Assembly (NCBI GenBank): GCA_029934055.1
Contig: JAOZMZ010000014.1
Coordinates: forward strand, 1-34,543
Reading direction: 5' to 3'
DNA length: 34,543 nt
DNA from: Kiritimatiellia bacterium
GTDB lineage: Bacteria; Verrucomicrobiota; Kiritimatiellia; B70-G9
The notes below the pieces were generated by a model. That model did no database searches, was not told the origin of the DNA, and worked only from the letters and a program-made list of their open reading frames with translations. This document shows positions 1 to 8,532 of the stretch, piece after piece. The number at the start of each line of letters is the position of its first letter. Position 1 is the first letter of the stretch. A program made the translations under genes and the position numbers.

Positions 1-13
1 CTAGAGAAACGTC

Positions 14-244
14 CTAGCGTAGTTGCACCCCAAGAATCAGACGGGGATATCTAGGCGCGGGATGCGCACCCGGCAGCCGGCGCAAGACGTCCAGAGCACC
101 TCCCAGCACGGACGCCACCCACCGCGTGCCGAACGTGATTGTCCCCGCGACTATGTACAGCAGGACGAAAAACCCAAGGTTGCCGATCGCCGCGTTCCAG
201 CTGAAGGATATCGCCTCTTTCGCCGGGAACTTTCTTGCGCCCAT
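14..244 (-). CDS. short hydrophobic membrane protein (possibly truncated)
   Basis: 76-aa ORF with a hydrophobic central segment (NLGFFVLLYIVAGTITFG); the C-terminal part is low-complexity R/P-rich and may reflect a frameshift close to the window edge. Confidence 0.45.
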   Translation of the reverse strand: MGARKFPAKEAISFSWNAAIGNLGFFVLLYIVAGTITFGTRWVASVLGGALDVLRRLPGAHPAPRYPRLILGVQLR

Positions 245-466
245 CCGGTCACCTCCTCCAGCGCACTAGTCATTCTAGCGTAACCGCCCGACCCGTGACA
301 GGAAAAAATCCGGCACTCTTCCCGCCGGTACGCACACCCGGCTTCGGGTGTTCGGCTTGTACCTTGAGTCTGCCTATTCGGAAGCGCGCTTCAGGTCCGG
401 CGCCGACTCCGGATGTGAATTCGGTGTTTGCCTGCGGTCCCGGTAAGTCTATCATCCTCTCCCGCA

Positions 467-1152
467 ATGGAAGCGGGACTCTATATCGTCGGTACCCCCC
501 TGGGGAACCTGGGACCCTGCGTGCGCTCGAAACCCTGCGGGAAGCGGACCTGATCATGGCCGAGGACACGCGGCGCACGCGACGACTGCTGGCGCACTAC
601 GCTATTCACACGCGACTGCTGAGCTCTCACCGCTTCAACGAAGAACGCCGCGCACAGACTGCCGTCCGGCGGATCCGTTCCGGTGAGGCGGTGGCCCTGG
701 TGACGGATGCCGGCATGCCGGGCGTCTCGGATCCCGGCTCGCGCACGGCGGCGGCCTGCCGTGCCGCCGGCCTGCCGGTACACGTCATCCCCGGCCCCAC
801 GGCCGCGGCCGCGGCCCTGGCCTTGAGCGGGATGGGCGGGGGCGGTTACATCTTCGCCGGCTTCCTGCCGCGCCGCAGCGGGCCGCGCCGGCGCCGCCTG
901 GCCGAGCTCGACCGCGCGTCGCTGCCGATGATCGTCTACGAATCGCCGCACCGCCTGCCGGCCCTGCTGGCCGATATCGAGGAAACCATGGGCTCCCGCC
1001 GGGTCTTCATCGCCCGCGAACTCACCAAGCGCTACGAGGAATGCATCTCGGGCACTGCGGCCGAGCTGCGTGCGCATTTCTCCGCCGGGAAAATACGCGG
1101 AGAACTGACGGTCGTCATCGCCCCCGGCCGAAGTTCGCCACGCCAAGATTGA
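467..1152 (+). CDS. rsmI: 16S rRNA (cytidine-2'-O)-methyltransferase RsmI, apparent frameshift near 511-515
   Basis: ATG at 467 gives MEAGLYIVGTPLGNLG in frame 2; the rest of the protein (TLRALETLREADLIMAEDTRRTRRLL...VTDAGMPGVSDPG...PGPTAAAAALALSGM...YESPHRL...RELTKRYEE) is in frame 1. Confidence 0.85.
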
Positions 1153-1466
1153 CAGCCTGCAACGGCAATGCTAGCGTGCCTTGATCACAAACCCGCTGAG
1201 GCGCGGCGCACCATGTCTACGGCGGCGGTCGCCTCGCGGATGTGACCAGCCTTTCGCCGGCTTGCACCGGAAGGGATGGGCTGCAATCACGGGAATTTGA
1301 AGTATGAAAAACATGGGAGGGAGTCATCGCCCGGTCAACGGCTCCACCCGGAAAGCGCGCCCGCGAACAGTAGCGCCGTCCGGGCCGCCGGCCTCACACC
1401 ACCGGAACGATTTCTTCCACGCCTGGGGTTCCAGGCCCGCATTCCCGGTCCCGGAGTCCTGAATCC

Positions 1467-2030
1467 ATGGCCGACCACGTGCAGGAAAACAGCGGTGACC
1501 GACTGATGGTGGCCCTGGCGGACCACACGGCCTTTGTCCAGGTACACGGCCGCGGTTCCTTCAAGAACGCCCCGCCGCTGAAGGAATTCGGCGCCCTGGC
1601 CATAAAGGAAGGCATCCGCCGCTTCGTTCTCGACATGCGTGCCTGCCAGGGAATGGACAGCACCTTCATGGGGGTGCTCGCCGGGCTGGCGGTGCGCCTG
1701 CATCAGCACAACGGCGGGGAGATGGTGATGGTGAACCTCACGCCGCGCACGCGCGGCCTGCTTTCGACCCTCGGCCTGGATTCGATCATCACCACCCACA
1801 TGGCCGGGGAAACCCCGGCGGACATCGCCCGTTTCCTCGGGGCGGTACCGCCGATGCAGAGTCTGCCGCCCGAAAAGGACCGGCGCCGCACCACCGAAAC
1901 GATGATCGAGGCCCATGAAGAGTTGACCAAGGTCACCCCGGAAAACGCGCCGCGTTTCCAGGATGTACTCACATACCTGCGGCAGGAAATAAAGAAACAT
2001 TCCGGGGAGGGCACTGCAGGCGAGCCATAG
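1467..2030 (+). CDS. STAS-domain protein (anti-sigma factor antagonist-like) with C-terminal extension
   Basis: 187 aa; STAS-like segment FVLDMRACQGMDSTFMGVLAGLAVRLHQHNGGEMVMVNLTPRTRGLLSTLGLDSII with a potential phospho-acceptor Ser/Thr after D; adjacent to PP2C phosphatase and STAS/ATPase genes. Confidence 0.8.
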   Translation: MADHVQENSGDRLMVALADHTAFVQVHGRGSFKNAPPLKEFGALAIKEGIRRFVLDMRACQGMDSTFMGVLAGLAVRLHQHNGGEMVMVNLTPRTRGLLSTLGLDSIITTHMAGETPADIARFLGAVPPMQSLPPEKDRRRTTETMIEAHEELTKVTPENAPRFQDVLTYLRQEIKKHSGEGTAGEP

Positions 2031-2044
2031 CCGCGAGGCGAACA

Positions 2045-3484
2045 ATGTTTACACTGCATGCCATAATCTCCACGGTCATTGAACTGTTGATGGCCGTGGC
2101 CCTGCTGATCCTGATTGTGCGCATACGCCACCTGCGCGTTCTCTACGACGAACTTTCGCAGGAAAAAGAGGTCATGTTCGGCTTCATCCACGATATCGCC
2201 GAAGTCTTCGCCGACGCCGACACGGTGGATATGGATCTCATGCTGCGCCGTGTACTCTTCTATGCCATGCGTACCACCCGCGCCGGTGCCGGCGCGGTCT
2301 ATGTACTCGACCACGACGGCGTCCTGCGCGCGCGGGCCCTCTCGGGTCTCTTCCCGCCGATGTCCCCGGAGGCCCCCGATACGACCGCCCAGGCTGCCAG
2401 CAAGGCACACTACGTCGAACAGCTCGCCCGCGCCGAGCGTATCCATGTCGGCCAAGGCCTGGTGGGCACGGTCGCCGATCTCGGACGGCCGATCCTCATC
2501 GAAGACGCCGAACGCGACCCGCGCGTTCCCCGCTACAAGGATGAATACCTACGGATCCACTCGGTCCTCATGGTACCGATGCGCTTCCATGACCGCATCC
2601 TCGGCGTGCTGGCCGTAGTCAACCGTGTGGATGGACGCCCCTTCATTCAAACCGACCTCAATCTTCTCGAGGCCCTCGCCGACCAGGCTTCGGTCTCGAT
2701 CCACTTCGCCCAGTTGCGGGAAGCCCTCGAGGAAAAACGCCGCATAGATCACGACCTCGACCTCGCCCGTCATATCCAGGGGGCCCTCCTGCCGAAATAC
2801 ATCCCGACTCTCGAGGGCATCCAGCTGGCGGCCTTCAACGATCCGGCCCTTGAAGTCGGCGGGGACTACTACGACTTCGTCCCGGTGGACGACGACCACG
2901 TCGGGCTGGTCATCGCCGACGTTTCGGGCAAGGGTATCAGTGGGGCAATTATGATGAGTGTCTGCCGCAGCGTGCTGCGCTCGCAGGCGCGCGGCTGCCA
3001 GCACCCGACCGAAGTCCTGCGGGCGGTCAACCGCTTCATGTACGAGGACATAGCCGAGGACATGTTCGTCAGCATGCTCTACATGGTCTACGATATCCGC
3101 TCGCACCGCCTCCTGATCGCGCGAGCCGGACACGAACGCCCCCTACTGTACTCTCCGGCGGATGACCGCTTCACGATCCTCGATTCCGGCGGCATTGCGC
3201 TGGGAATCGGGCCGGCCGACAACTTCGACCGCCTCCTGGAGGAAAAGGAATACGAACTGCATCCCGGCGACGTCCTGGTGGCATACACGGACGGAATCAC
3301 GGAGGCCATGAATCCCGGCGGCGAAGAGTGGGGCCTCGACCGACTTACCGACGCCATCCGCTCCGCCGCTCCGGAAGGCGCCCCCGCCGTAATTGACAAC
3401 GTCCGCCGCCGCCTGGCCCGTTTCGTCGGCGAATCGCGCCAATATGACGATATGACGTTGCTTACAATGCGGGTCTTGAAGTAA
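2045..3484 (+). CDS. GAF domain + PP2C/SpoIIE (RsbU-type) serine phosphatase
   Basis: 479 aa; N-terminal TM segment, GAF region (GQGLVGTVADLGRPILIEDAERDPR), then LARHIQGALLPKYIP, VGGDYYDFVPVDDDHVGLVIADVSGKGISGAIMMS, GDVLVAYTDGITEAMNPGGEEWG, QYDDMTLL: classic SpoIIE phosphatase motifs. Confidence 0.93.
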   Translation: MFTLHAIISTVIELLMAVALLILIVRIRHLRVLYDELSQEKEVMFGFIHDIAEVFADADTVDMDLMLRRVLFYAMRTTRAGAGAVYVLDHDGVLRARALSGLFPPMSPEAPDTTAQAASKAHYVEQLARAERIHVGQGLVGTVADLGRPILIEDAERDPRVPRYKDEYLRIHSVLMVPMRFHDRILGVLAVVNRVDGRPFIQTDLNLLEALADQASVSIHFAQLREALEEKRRIDHDLDLARHIQGALLPKYIPTLEGIQLAAFNDPALEVGGDYYDFVPVDDDHVGLVIADVSGKGISGAIMMSVCRSVLRSQARGCQHPTEVLRAVNRFMYEDIAEDMFVSMLYMVYDIRSHRLLIARAGHERPLLYSPADDRFTILDSGGIALGIGPADNFDRLLEEKEYELHPGDVLVAYTDGITEAMNPGGEEWGLDRLTDAIRSAAPEGAPAVIDNVRRRLARFVGESRQYDDMTLLTMRVLK

Positions 3485-3525
3485 TATGTGAATTGGTGCA
3501 GGATTAAGATTCACTGGAGCGACCG

Positions 3526-3876
3526 ATGAGGGAATGCGTCATACAGAGAGAAGAACGGGGAGACCTGGACATCCTCCATCTCGACGGATCGCTGGACGCC
3601 TATTCTTTTCCCCGCCTCGAGGGAGCCCTCAACAACCTGCGTGAAGACCAGCGCAACCGGGTCATCCTCGACTGTTCGGGGCTGGACTACATCAGCAGCG
3701 CCGCCCTCGGCGCGCTGATCGGTTTCGCCCGGCGCGCGCGTGAAGACAACGGTGACCTCCGCCTGGCGAAACTCTCGGCCAAAATCTACAACATCGTCGA
3801 ACTGTTGGGATTTCACAAGATCCTCCAGATCTATGACGACGTCGAAACGGCCGTGAAAAGCTTCGAAGCCGCCTGA
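3526..3876 (+). CDS. STAS-domain anti-sigma factor antagonist (RsbV/SpoIIAA-like)
   Basis: 116 aa; VILDCSGLDYISSAALGALIGFARRARED motif with conserved SS phosphosite. Confidence 0.9.
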   Translation: MRECVIQREERGDLDILHLDGSLDAYSFPRLEGALNNLREDQRNRVILDCSGLDYISSAALGALIGFARRAREDNGDLRLAKLSAKIYNIVELLGFHKILQIYDDVETAVKSFEAA

Positions 3877-3897
3877 AGACAATCAAAGGAGGCCGGG

Positions 3898-4359
3898 ATG
3901 CAGCACCAACGAACATCGCCGGACGTCACTGAATATGTCCAGATCCAGATACCGCCTCGTTACAGTTACCTGCGCATCGTCCGCCAGTCGGTCAGGGACA
4001 TGTGTGTCCAGGCGGGCATCTCGGAATTCAAGGCCGCCCAACTGGAGATGGCCGTGGACGAAGCCTGTTCCCAGATCATCGAACATCTCTCACGTGCCCG
4101 CCCGGCGGATGGTGGATCGCAGCTCTCACTCGATATCCTGCTCTCCCTCTTTCGTAACCGCGTGGAAGTCGAGCTGCGCCATCCCGGCGATCCGCTGGAC
4201 ATATCCGGCGAACAGGAGGTTCCTCCCGAGGAATTCGCCCGTCATCCCGCCGACAAGGCCGGCTTGGCGGTATACGTCATCAGGCGCTTCGTGGACGACG
4301 TTCAGTACGGCCCGGACGAAAGCGGCCTGCACTGCTTGCGCCTGATGAAAAAAATCTGA
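3898..4359 (+). CDS. RsbW-like ATP-binding (GHKL) anti-sigma regulatory protein, degenerate nucleotide-binding motifs
   Basis: 153 aa; LEMAVDEACSQIIEHL (N-box-like), VEVELRHPGDPLD (G1-like), GLAVYVIRRFVDDVQY (G2-like), in the genomic context of STAS/PP2C genes. Confidence 0.8.
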   Translation: MQHQRTSPDVTEYVQIQIPPRYSYLRIVRQSVRDMCVQAGISEFKAAQLEMAVDEACSQIIEHLSRARPADGGSQLSLDILLSLFRNRVEVELRHPGDPLDISGEQEVPPEEFARHPADKAGLAVYVIRRFVDDVQYGPDESGLHCLRLMKKI

Positions 4360-4537
4360 GGGTGTATCTCCATACACGCTCCCGAGGTTGATTATTGAAA
4401 CGATCCCCCCAACGTATTACCGTACCGGGTGCCTGGCATGCCGGATTTCCATTGAGCACACCCGGCCGGCAGCCTGTCAGAATGTCACGGCCGGCCGACG
4501 GTCGGCCCGGGAACATTGAAGGAGTCCGCTCGGCAAG

Positions 4538-5173
4538 ATGAAGAAAAAAGGCCATAAGGAACCACGTCACGGTCAGAAAACGGAGTCGCAGCAGCAAAAG
4601 GAAGCGTCCTCAGCCGGGGACGAAAAAACGGCTCCCGCCGCCCCCGCCGAGGAACTCAAGGACCGCCTCCTGCGCCTGCAGGCGGATTTCGACAACTTCC
4701 GCAAGCGGACCATGCGTGAACGCAATGAATGGTACCGCAACGCCAATGAGGATCTCATGCGGGAACTCCTGCCGGTGATAGACCATTTCGAACTCGGGCT
4801 CCATACCGCCGAAAAACTCGACACCGACCCCGCCGTCCTCGACGGACTCCGCCTGGTTCACCAGCAACTCCTCAACGTCCTCGAGAAATTCGGACTGAAA
4901 CCGCTCGACGCCAAAAACGTGCCCTTCGATCCGCGCCTCCACGAGGCCGTTACTCATGTCCCCTCCGAGGAATACCCCGCCGATATGGTCATCGCGCAGA
5001 CCCGTCGGGGATACATGCTCGGCGACAAGGTCCTGCGCGCCGCCCAGGTTGTCGTCTCCAGCGGAAACCCCGCTGGCGTTGAAGATACATCCTCCGCCGG
5101 GTGCGGATCCGACGGCGAGCCCGCCGAGGAGGCCCCTCCCAATCCGGACGCAGCGGCGCCTCGCGAGGAATAA
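4538..5173 (+). CDS. grpE: nucleotide exchange factor GrpE
   Basis: LLRLQADFDNFRKRTMRERNEW, LLPVIDHFELGL, FDPRLHEAV, GYMLGDKVLRAAQVVVS; followed directly by dnaJ; RBS-like AAGGAG at 4519-4524. Confidence 0.95.
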   Translation: MKKKGHKEPRHGQKTESQQQKEASSAGDEKTAPAAPAEELKDRLLRLQADFDNFRKRTMRERNEWYRNANEDLMRELLPVIDHFELGLHTAEKLDTDPAVLDGLRLVHQQLLNVLEKFGLKPLDAKNVPFDPRLHEAVTHVPSEEYPADMVIAQTRRGYMLGDKVLRAAQVVVSSGNPAGVEDTSSAGCGSDGEPAEEAPPNPDAAAPREE

Positions 5174-5176
5174 CAC

Positions 5177-6349
5177 ATGGCGACCAGCAAGAGAGACTTC
5201 TACGAAATTCTCGGGGTGAGCCGTGACGCCTCCGCCGAGGACATAAAAAAGGCCTACCGGCGGCTGGCGGTGAAATACCACCCGGACAAGAACCCCGGCG
5301 ACAAGGAAGCCGAAGAAAAGTTCAAGGAGATCTCCGAGGCCTACGAAATCCTCAGCGATCCCCAGAAACGCCAGCAATACGACCGCTTCGGCCATCAGGC
5401 TTTCGGGCCGGGCATGGGAAGCGCCGCCGGTGCCGGCATGGGGATCGACCTCGAAGAGGCCCTGCGCACTTTCATGGAAACCTTCGGCGGCAGCCACAGC
5501 ATCTTCGATGACTTCTTCGGCGGAGTTTCCGGGGGAGGACGCCGCCATCCCGACAACCGAGGCTCCGATCTGCGCCTCGACCTGGAAATCGATTTCGAAG
5601 AAGCCGCGCTCGGGTCGGAACGCGAGATATCATTTCCGGTGATGGAAGAGTGCCCGCGTTGTCACGGCAGCGGCGCCGAACCGGGCAGCCAACGGCAAAC
5701 CTGCCCGCAGTGCGGCGGGCAAGGCGTCGTGGTGACTTCCAGCGGTTTTTTCCATGTCCGCCAGACGTGCCCGGCCTGCGGCGGTTCGGGCCAGATCCTG
5801 CGTAATCCCTGCCGCACCTGTCACGGCCGGGGCCGCGTCAAGACCCGCCGCAAGATCAAGGTCCGGATCCCTGCGGGCGTCGAAACCGGATCACGGCTGA
5901 GGGTCTCCGGCAAGGGCGAAGGCGGCATTCACGGCGGGCGTCCCGGCGACCTGTATATCGTCCTGCACGTGCGGCCGCACGACCTCTTCCAGCGCCATGA
6001 TACCGATATCTACTGCGAAGTCCCGATCCCGTTCCATATCGCCGCCCTCGGGGGCACGGTCAACGTACCCACCATTCACGGATACGCCGAAATCAAGATC
6101 CCGCCCGGCACCGAAAGCGGGCGCATCTTCCGCCTGCGCGGCAAGGGCATCACGCCGCCCCATGGCGGGCGTCCCGGCGACCAGCACGTGCGCGTCATCG
6201 TGGAAGTGCCCCGCCACCTTTCGGCCCATCAGAAAAAACTCCTCCAGCAGGTCGGCGAGACCTTCAACCAATCTCAATTTCCGCTGACCACCGAACTCCA
6301 GCGGCGCGCACACAAGTTCTACGAACGAAAACGTTCTCTCGGCAAGTAG
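5177..6349 (+). CDS. dnaJ: molecular chaperone DnaJ
   Basis: J domain with HPD ([10 protein letters not shown]), G/F region, four CxxCxGxG-type zinc motifs ([32 protein letters not shown]), C-terminal substrate-binding domain. Confidence 0.97.
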   Translation: MATSKRDFYEILGVSRDASAEDIKKAYRRLAVKYHPDKNPGDKEAEEKFKEISEAYEILSDPQKRQQYDRFGHQAFGPGMGSAAGAGMGIDLEEALRTFMETFGGSHSIFDDFFGGVSGGGRRHPDNRGSDLRLDLEIDFEEAALGSEREISFPVMEECPRCHGSGAEPGSQRQTCPQCGGQGVVVTSSGFFHVRQTCPACGGSGQILRNPCRTCHGRGRVKTRRKIKVRIPAGVETGSRLRVSGKGEGGIHGGRPGDLYIVLHVRPHDLFQRHDTDIYCEVPIPFHIAALGGTVNVPTIHGYAEIKIPPGTESGRIFRLRGKGITPPHGGRPGDQHVRVIVEVPRHLSAHQKKLLQQVGETFNQSQFPLTTELQRRAHKFYERKRSLGK

Positions 6350-6353
6350 GTCC

Positions 6354-7100
6354 ATGCGCCCCCGCTGCTACATCCCGCCGGAAGAATGGACTGCGGATGC
6401 CCTCCGCCCTTCACCCGACAGAACCCATCATCTCCGCGACGTCCTGCGCCTGAGGGCCGGCGACTCCGTGATCGCCTTCAACGGCCGCGGACGGTGGGCC
6501 GGGTGCACCGTCGTCCTCGAATCCCGCGGTGCCCTCAGCCTTCGCATTCAAGACATTCACGAAAGCCCGCCGCCGGCACTGCGTATAACCCTGCTGCCGT
6601 CCCTCATCAGGGCCCAGCGCATGGACTGGCTCATCCAGAAGGCCGTGGAACTCGGTGTGACCCGCCTCGTTCCCCTGATCGCCGAACGCGGCCTGATCCG
6701 CACGAAAAACACCCCCCCGAAGACCCGTCGCGACCGCTGGCTCAAAATCGCCGTGCAGGCCGCCGCACAGTGCGGAAACCTCTGGCTGCCGCAAATCGAT
6801 CTTCCCCTTCCACTCGGCCGGGCCCTCCTCCTCAGGAAGGAACTCGGACTGTGCCTGATCGGATCCACAACCTCAAACGCCCGCCCGCTGCGCGAAGCGC
6901 TCGAGAACGCCAGGCGCCGCAAAACCGACGCCGTCGCCTTCATGAGCGGCCCCGAAGGCGGCTTCACCCCCGCAGAAGAGAGCGAAGCCGTCGCCGCGGG
7001 TTGGTTGCCGGTCAGCCTGGGCGACCTCACCCTCCGCGCGGAAACCGCCCCGCTCTTCGCCGCAGCCGCCGCCCGCTACGCCCTTGCGGCCCCGGGTTGA
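6354..7100 (+). CDS. rsmE: 16S rRNA (uracil(1498)-N(3))-methyltransferase RsmE
   Basis: QKAVELGVTRLVPLIAERGL, FMSGPEGGFTPAEESEAVAAGW, VSLGDLTLRAETAPLFAAAAARYAL; downstream of dnaJ. Confidence 0.92.
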   Translation: MRPRCYIPPEEWTADALRPSPDRTHHLRDVLRLRAGDSVIAFNGRGRWAGCTVVLESRGALSLRIQDIHESPPPALRITLLPSLIRAQRMDWLIQKAVELGVTRLVPLIAERGLIRTKNTPPKTRRDRWLKIAVQAAAQCGNLWLPQIDLPLPLGRALLLRKELGLCLIGSTTSNARPLREALENARRRKTDAVAFMSGPEGGFTPAEESEAVAAGWLPVSLGDLTLRAETAPLFAAAAARYALAAPG

Positions 7101-7167
7101 CCCGTAACGAAGGGCTTCCCTTTGCCCCTGCCAGGCGCTAGACTCAGCTCACTGATTCGACAACACA

Positions 7168-8532
7168 ATGAACAAGTCCGCCCCCATCAATACGAAAGGG
7201 TGGACGGTCCGCCTGGCCGCGGCCGTCCTCTGCCTCTGTGCCGCGTTTCCCGCATCAGGCGCGGCCCCGCGCCGAAAGGACAACGCCGCACTCGACTACT
7301 GGAAAGCCGCCGCCCTGATGAACCGGCCGCGTACCATCGAACAGTTCGACATGACCCTCTTCATCCGCCAGGATCTGCCCGGGTTGCCGCCGCGGGTGTT
7401 CTCCTTCTGGCCCGAAGCCGGTCGCTGGCTGCTTACTGAAAAAGAAATGATCCGAGCACTGCACGACGCAACATCCCGCACGTATTGCGACTTCGGCTCC
7501 CGTCGCGGCCCGGCAACGGGGCCCCGCCTCGATCTGCGCCATATCCCCATGCTGCGCCAACTCACCGACCGCGCCCTCGCCACCGCCAAGGCCCATGCCT
7601 ATGCCCAGGACATGCAGGGGGCCGCCGCCATCTACCGCGACCTGTTTGCCATGGTCGCCAACCTCGACGGCGACCGCACCCTCGCCTCCGGCGCCGCCGC
7701 CGCGGATCTTCTTCAGCAGATCGTCGTCCAGCTGGCGGACTTCTTCGCCGATGCCCCGCCCGTCCCCGCCACCCATATCCTCGAGACCTACTTCCGCCGC
7801 ACACCCGACCGCCTCTTCCATCTCGGTGACTATCTCCGTGACGAAGGCTACCGCATCTCCCGCTGGCTGATGCTCGACCCCGCCGCTGCGGAGAAAAAAC
7901 TCGCCATGCTCTACGGGCGTAACCCCTCGCGCCCGGGGGTTGACCGGCTGATGAGTCTTCCCCCGAACCGCAAGGCCGAACGCCTGCAGAAATGGGTCAT
8001 GGACTACGAAGACCGCATGATCCGCATGGCCGCGGCCTGTGACCGGCCGTTTGCCCAAGGAATCAGCACCCTGCGCCGACTCGATGCCGAAAACAAGGCC
8101 CTCCGGACAAAAACCCTTCCCCCGGACGCCAACCCGCTGATACCGCTCCTCGTCCCGGAGATAACCCCTCTTTACCGCCGTTTCACCCTGGCGGAAGGCC
8201 AATTCCGCGCCGCCCGCGTCCTCACCGGCGCCGCCGCCTACCGCGCCGCTCACGGACGCTGGCCGGTCAACCTCGACGAAATGCACGATCCCGCCCTGCC
8301 GCACGATCCCTTCAGCGGCGAACCTTTCTATTACAAACTGGTCCAGGTACAGCCCTACCTGATCATCCGCATTCCGAAACGCCTCGCCGCCCGGCAGGGA
8401 CTCGTCTACCAGTTCGATTTCGCCCGCCGTCAGCGGGAAAGAAAAAAACTGCTCAACGAAATCGTGCGATCCTGGCAGACAACCGTCTCCCCCGCCGCCC
8501 AAAGTGCGGTGTCAGCCCCCGTCGGCCGCTGA
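7168..8532 (+). CDS. hypothetical secreted protein (454 aa)
   Basis: N-terminal signal peptide-like segment (RLAAAVLCLCAAFPASGAA); long ORF with consistent GC3 bias; no family recognised with confidence. Confidence 0.75.
   Translation: MNKSAPINTKGWTVRLAAAVLCLCAAFPASGAAPRRKDNAALDYWKAAALMNRPRTIEQFDMTLFIRQDLPGLPPRVFSFWPEAGRWLLTEKEMIRALHDATSRTYCDFGSRRGPATGPRLDLRHIPMLRQLTDRALATAKAHAYAQDMQGAAAIYRDLFAMVANLDGDRTLASGAAAADLLQQIVVQLADFFADAPPVPATHILETYFRRTPDRLFHLGDYLRDEGYRISRWLMLDPAAAEKKLAMLYGRNPSRPGVDRLMSLPPNRKAERLQKWVMDYEDRMIRMAAACDRPFAQGISTLRRLDAENKALRTKTLPPDANPLIPLLVPEITPLYRRFTLAEGQFRAARVLTGAAAYRAAHGRWPVNLDEMHDPALPHDPFSGEPFYYKLVQVQPYLIIRIPKRLAARQGLVYQFDFARRQRERKKLLNEIVRSWQTTVSPAAQSAVSAPVGR

Noticed and set aside
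4360-4537. CIRCE/HrcA-controlled heat-shock promoter before grpE
   Set aside because: No TTAGCACTC-N9-GAGTGCTAA motif and no hrcA in the window.
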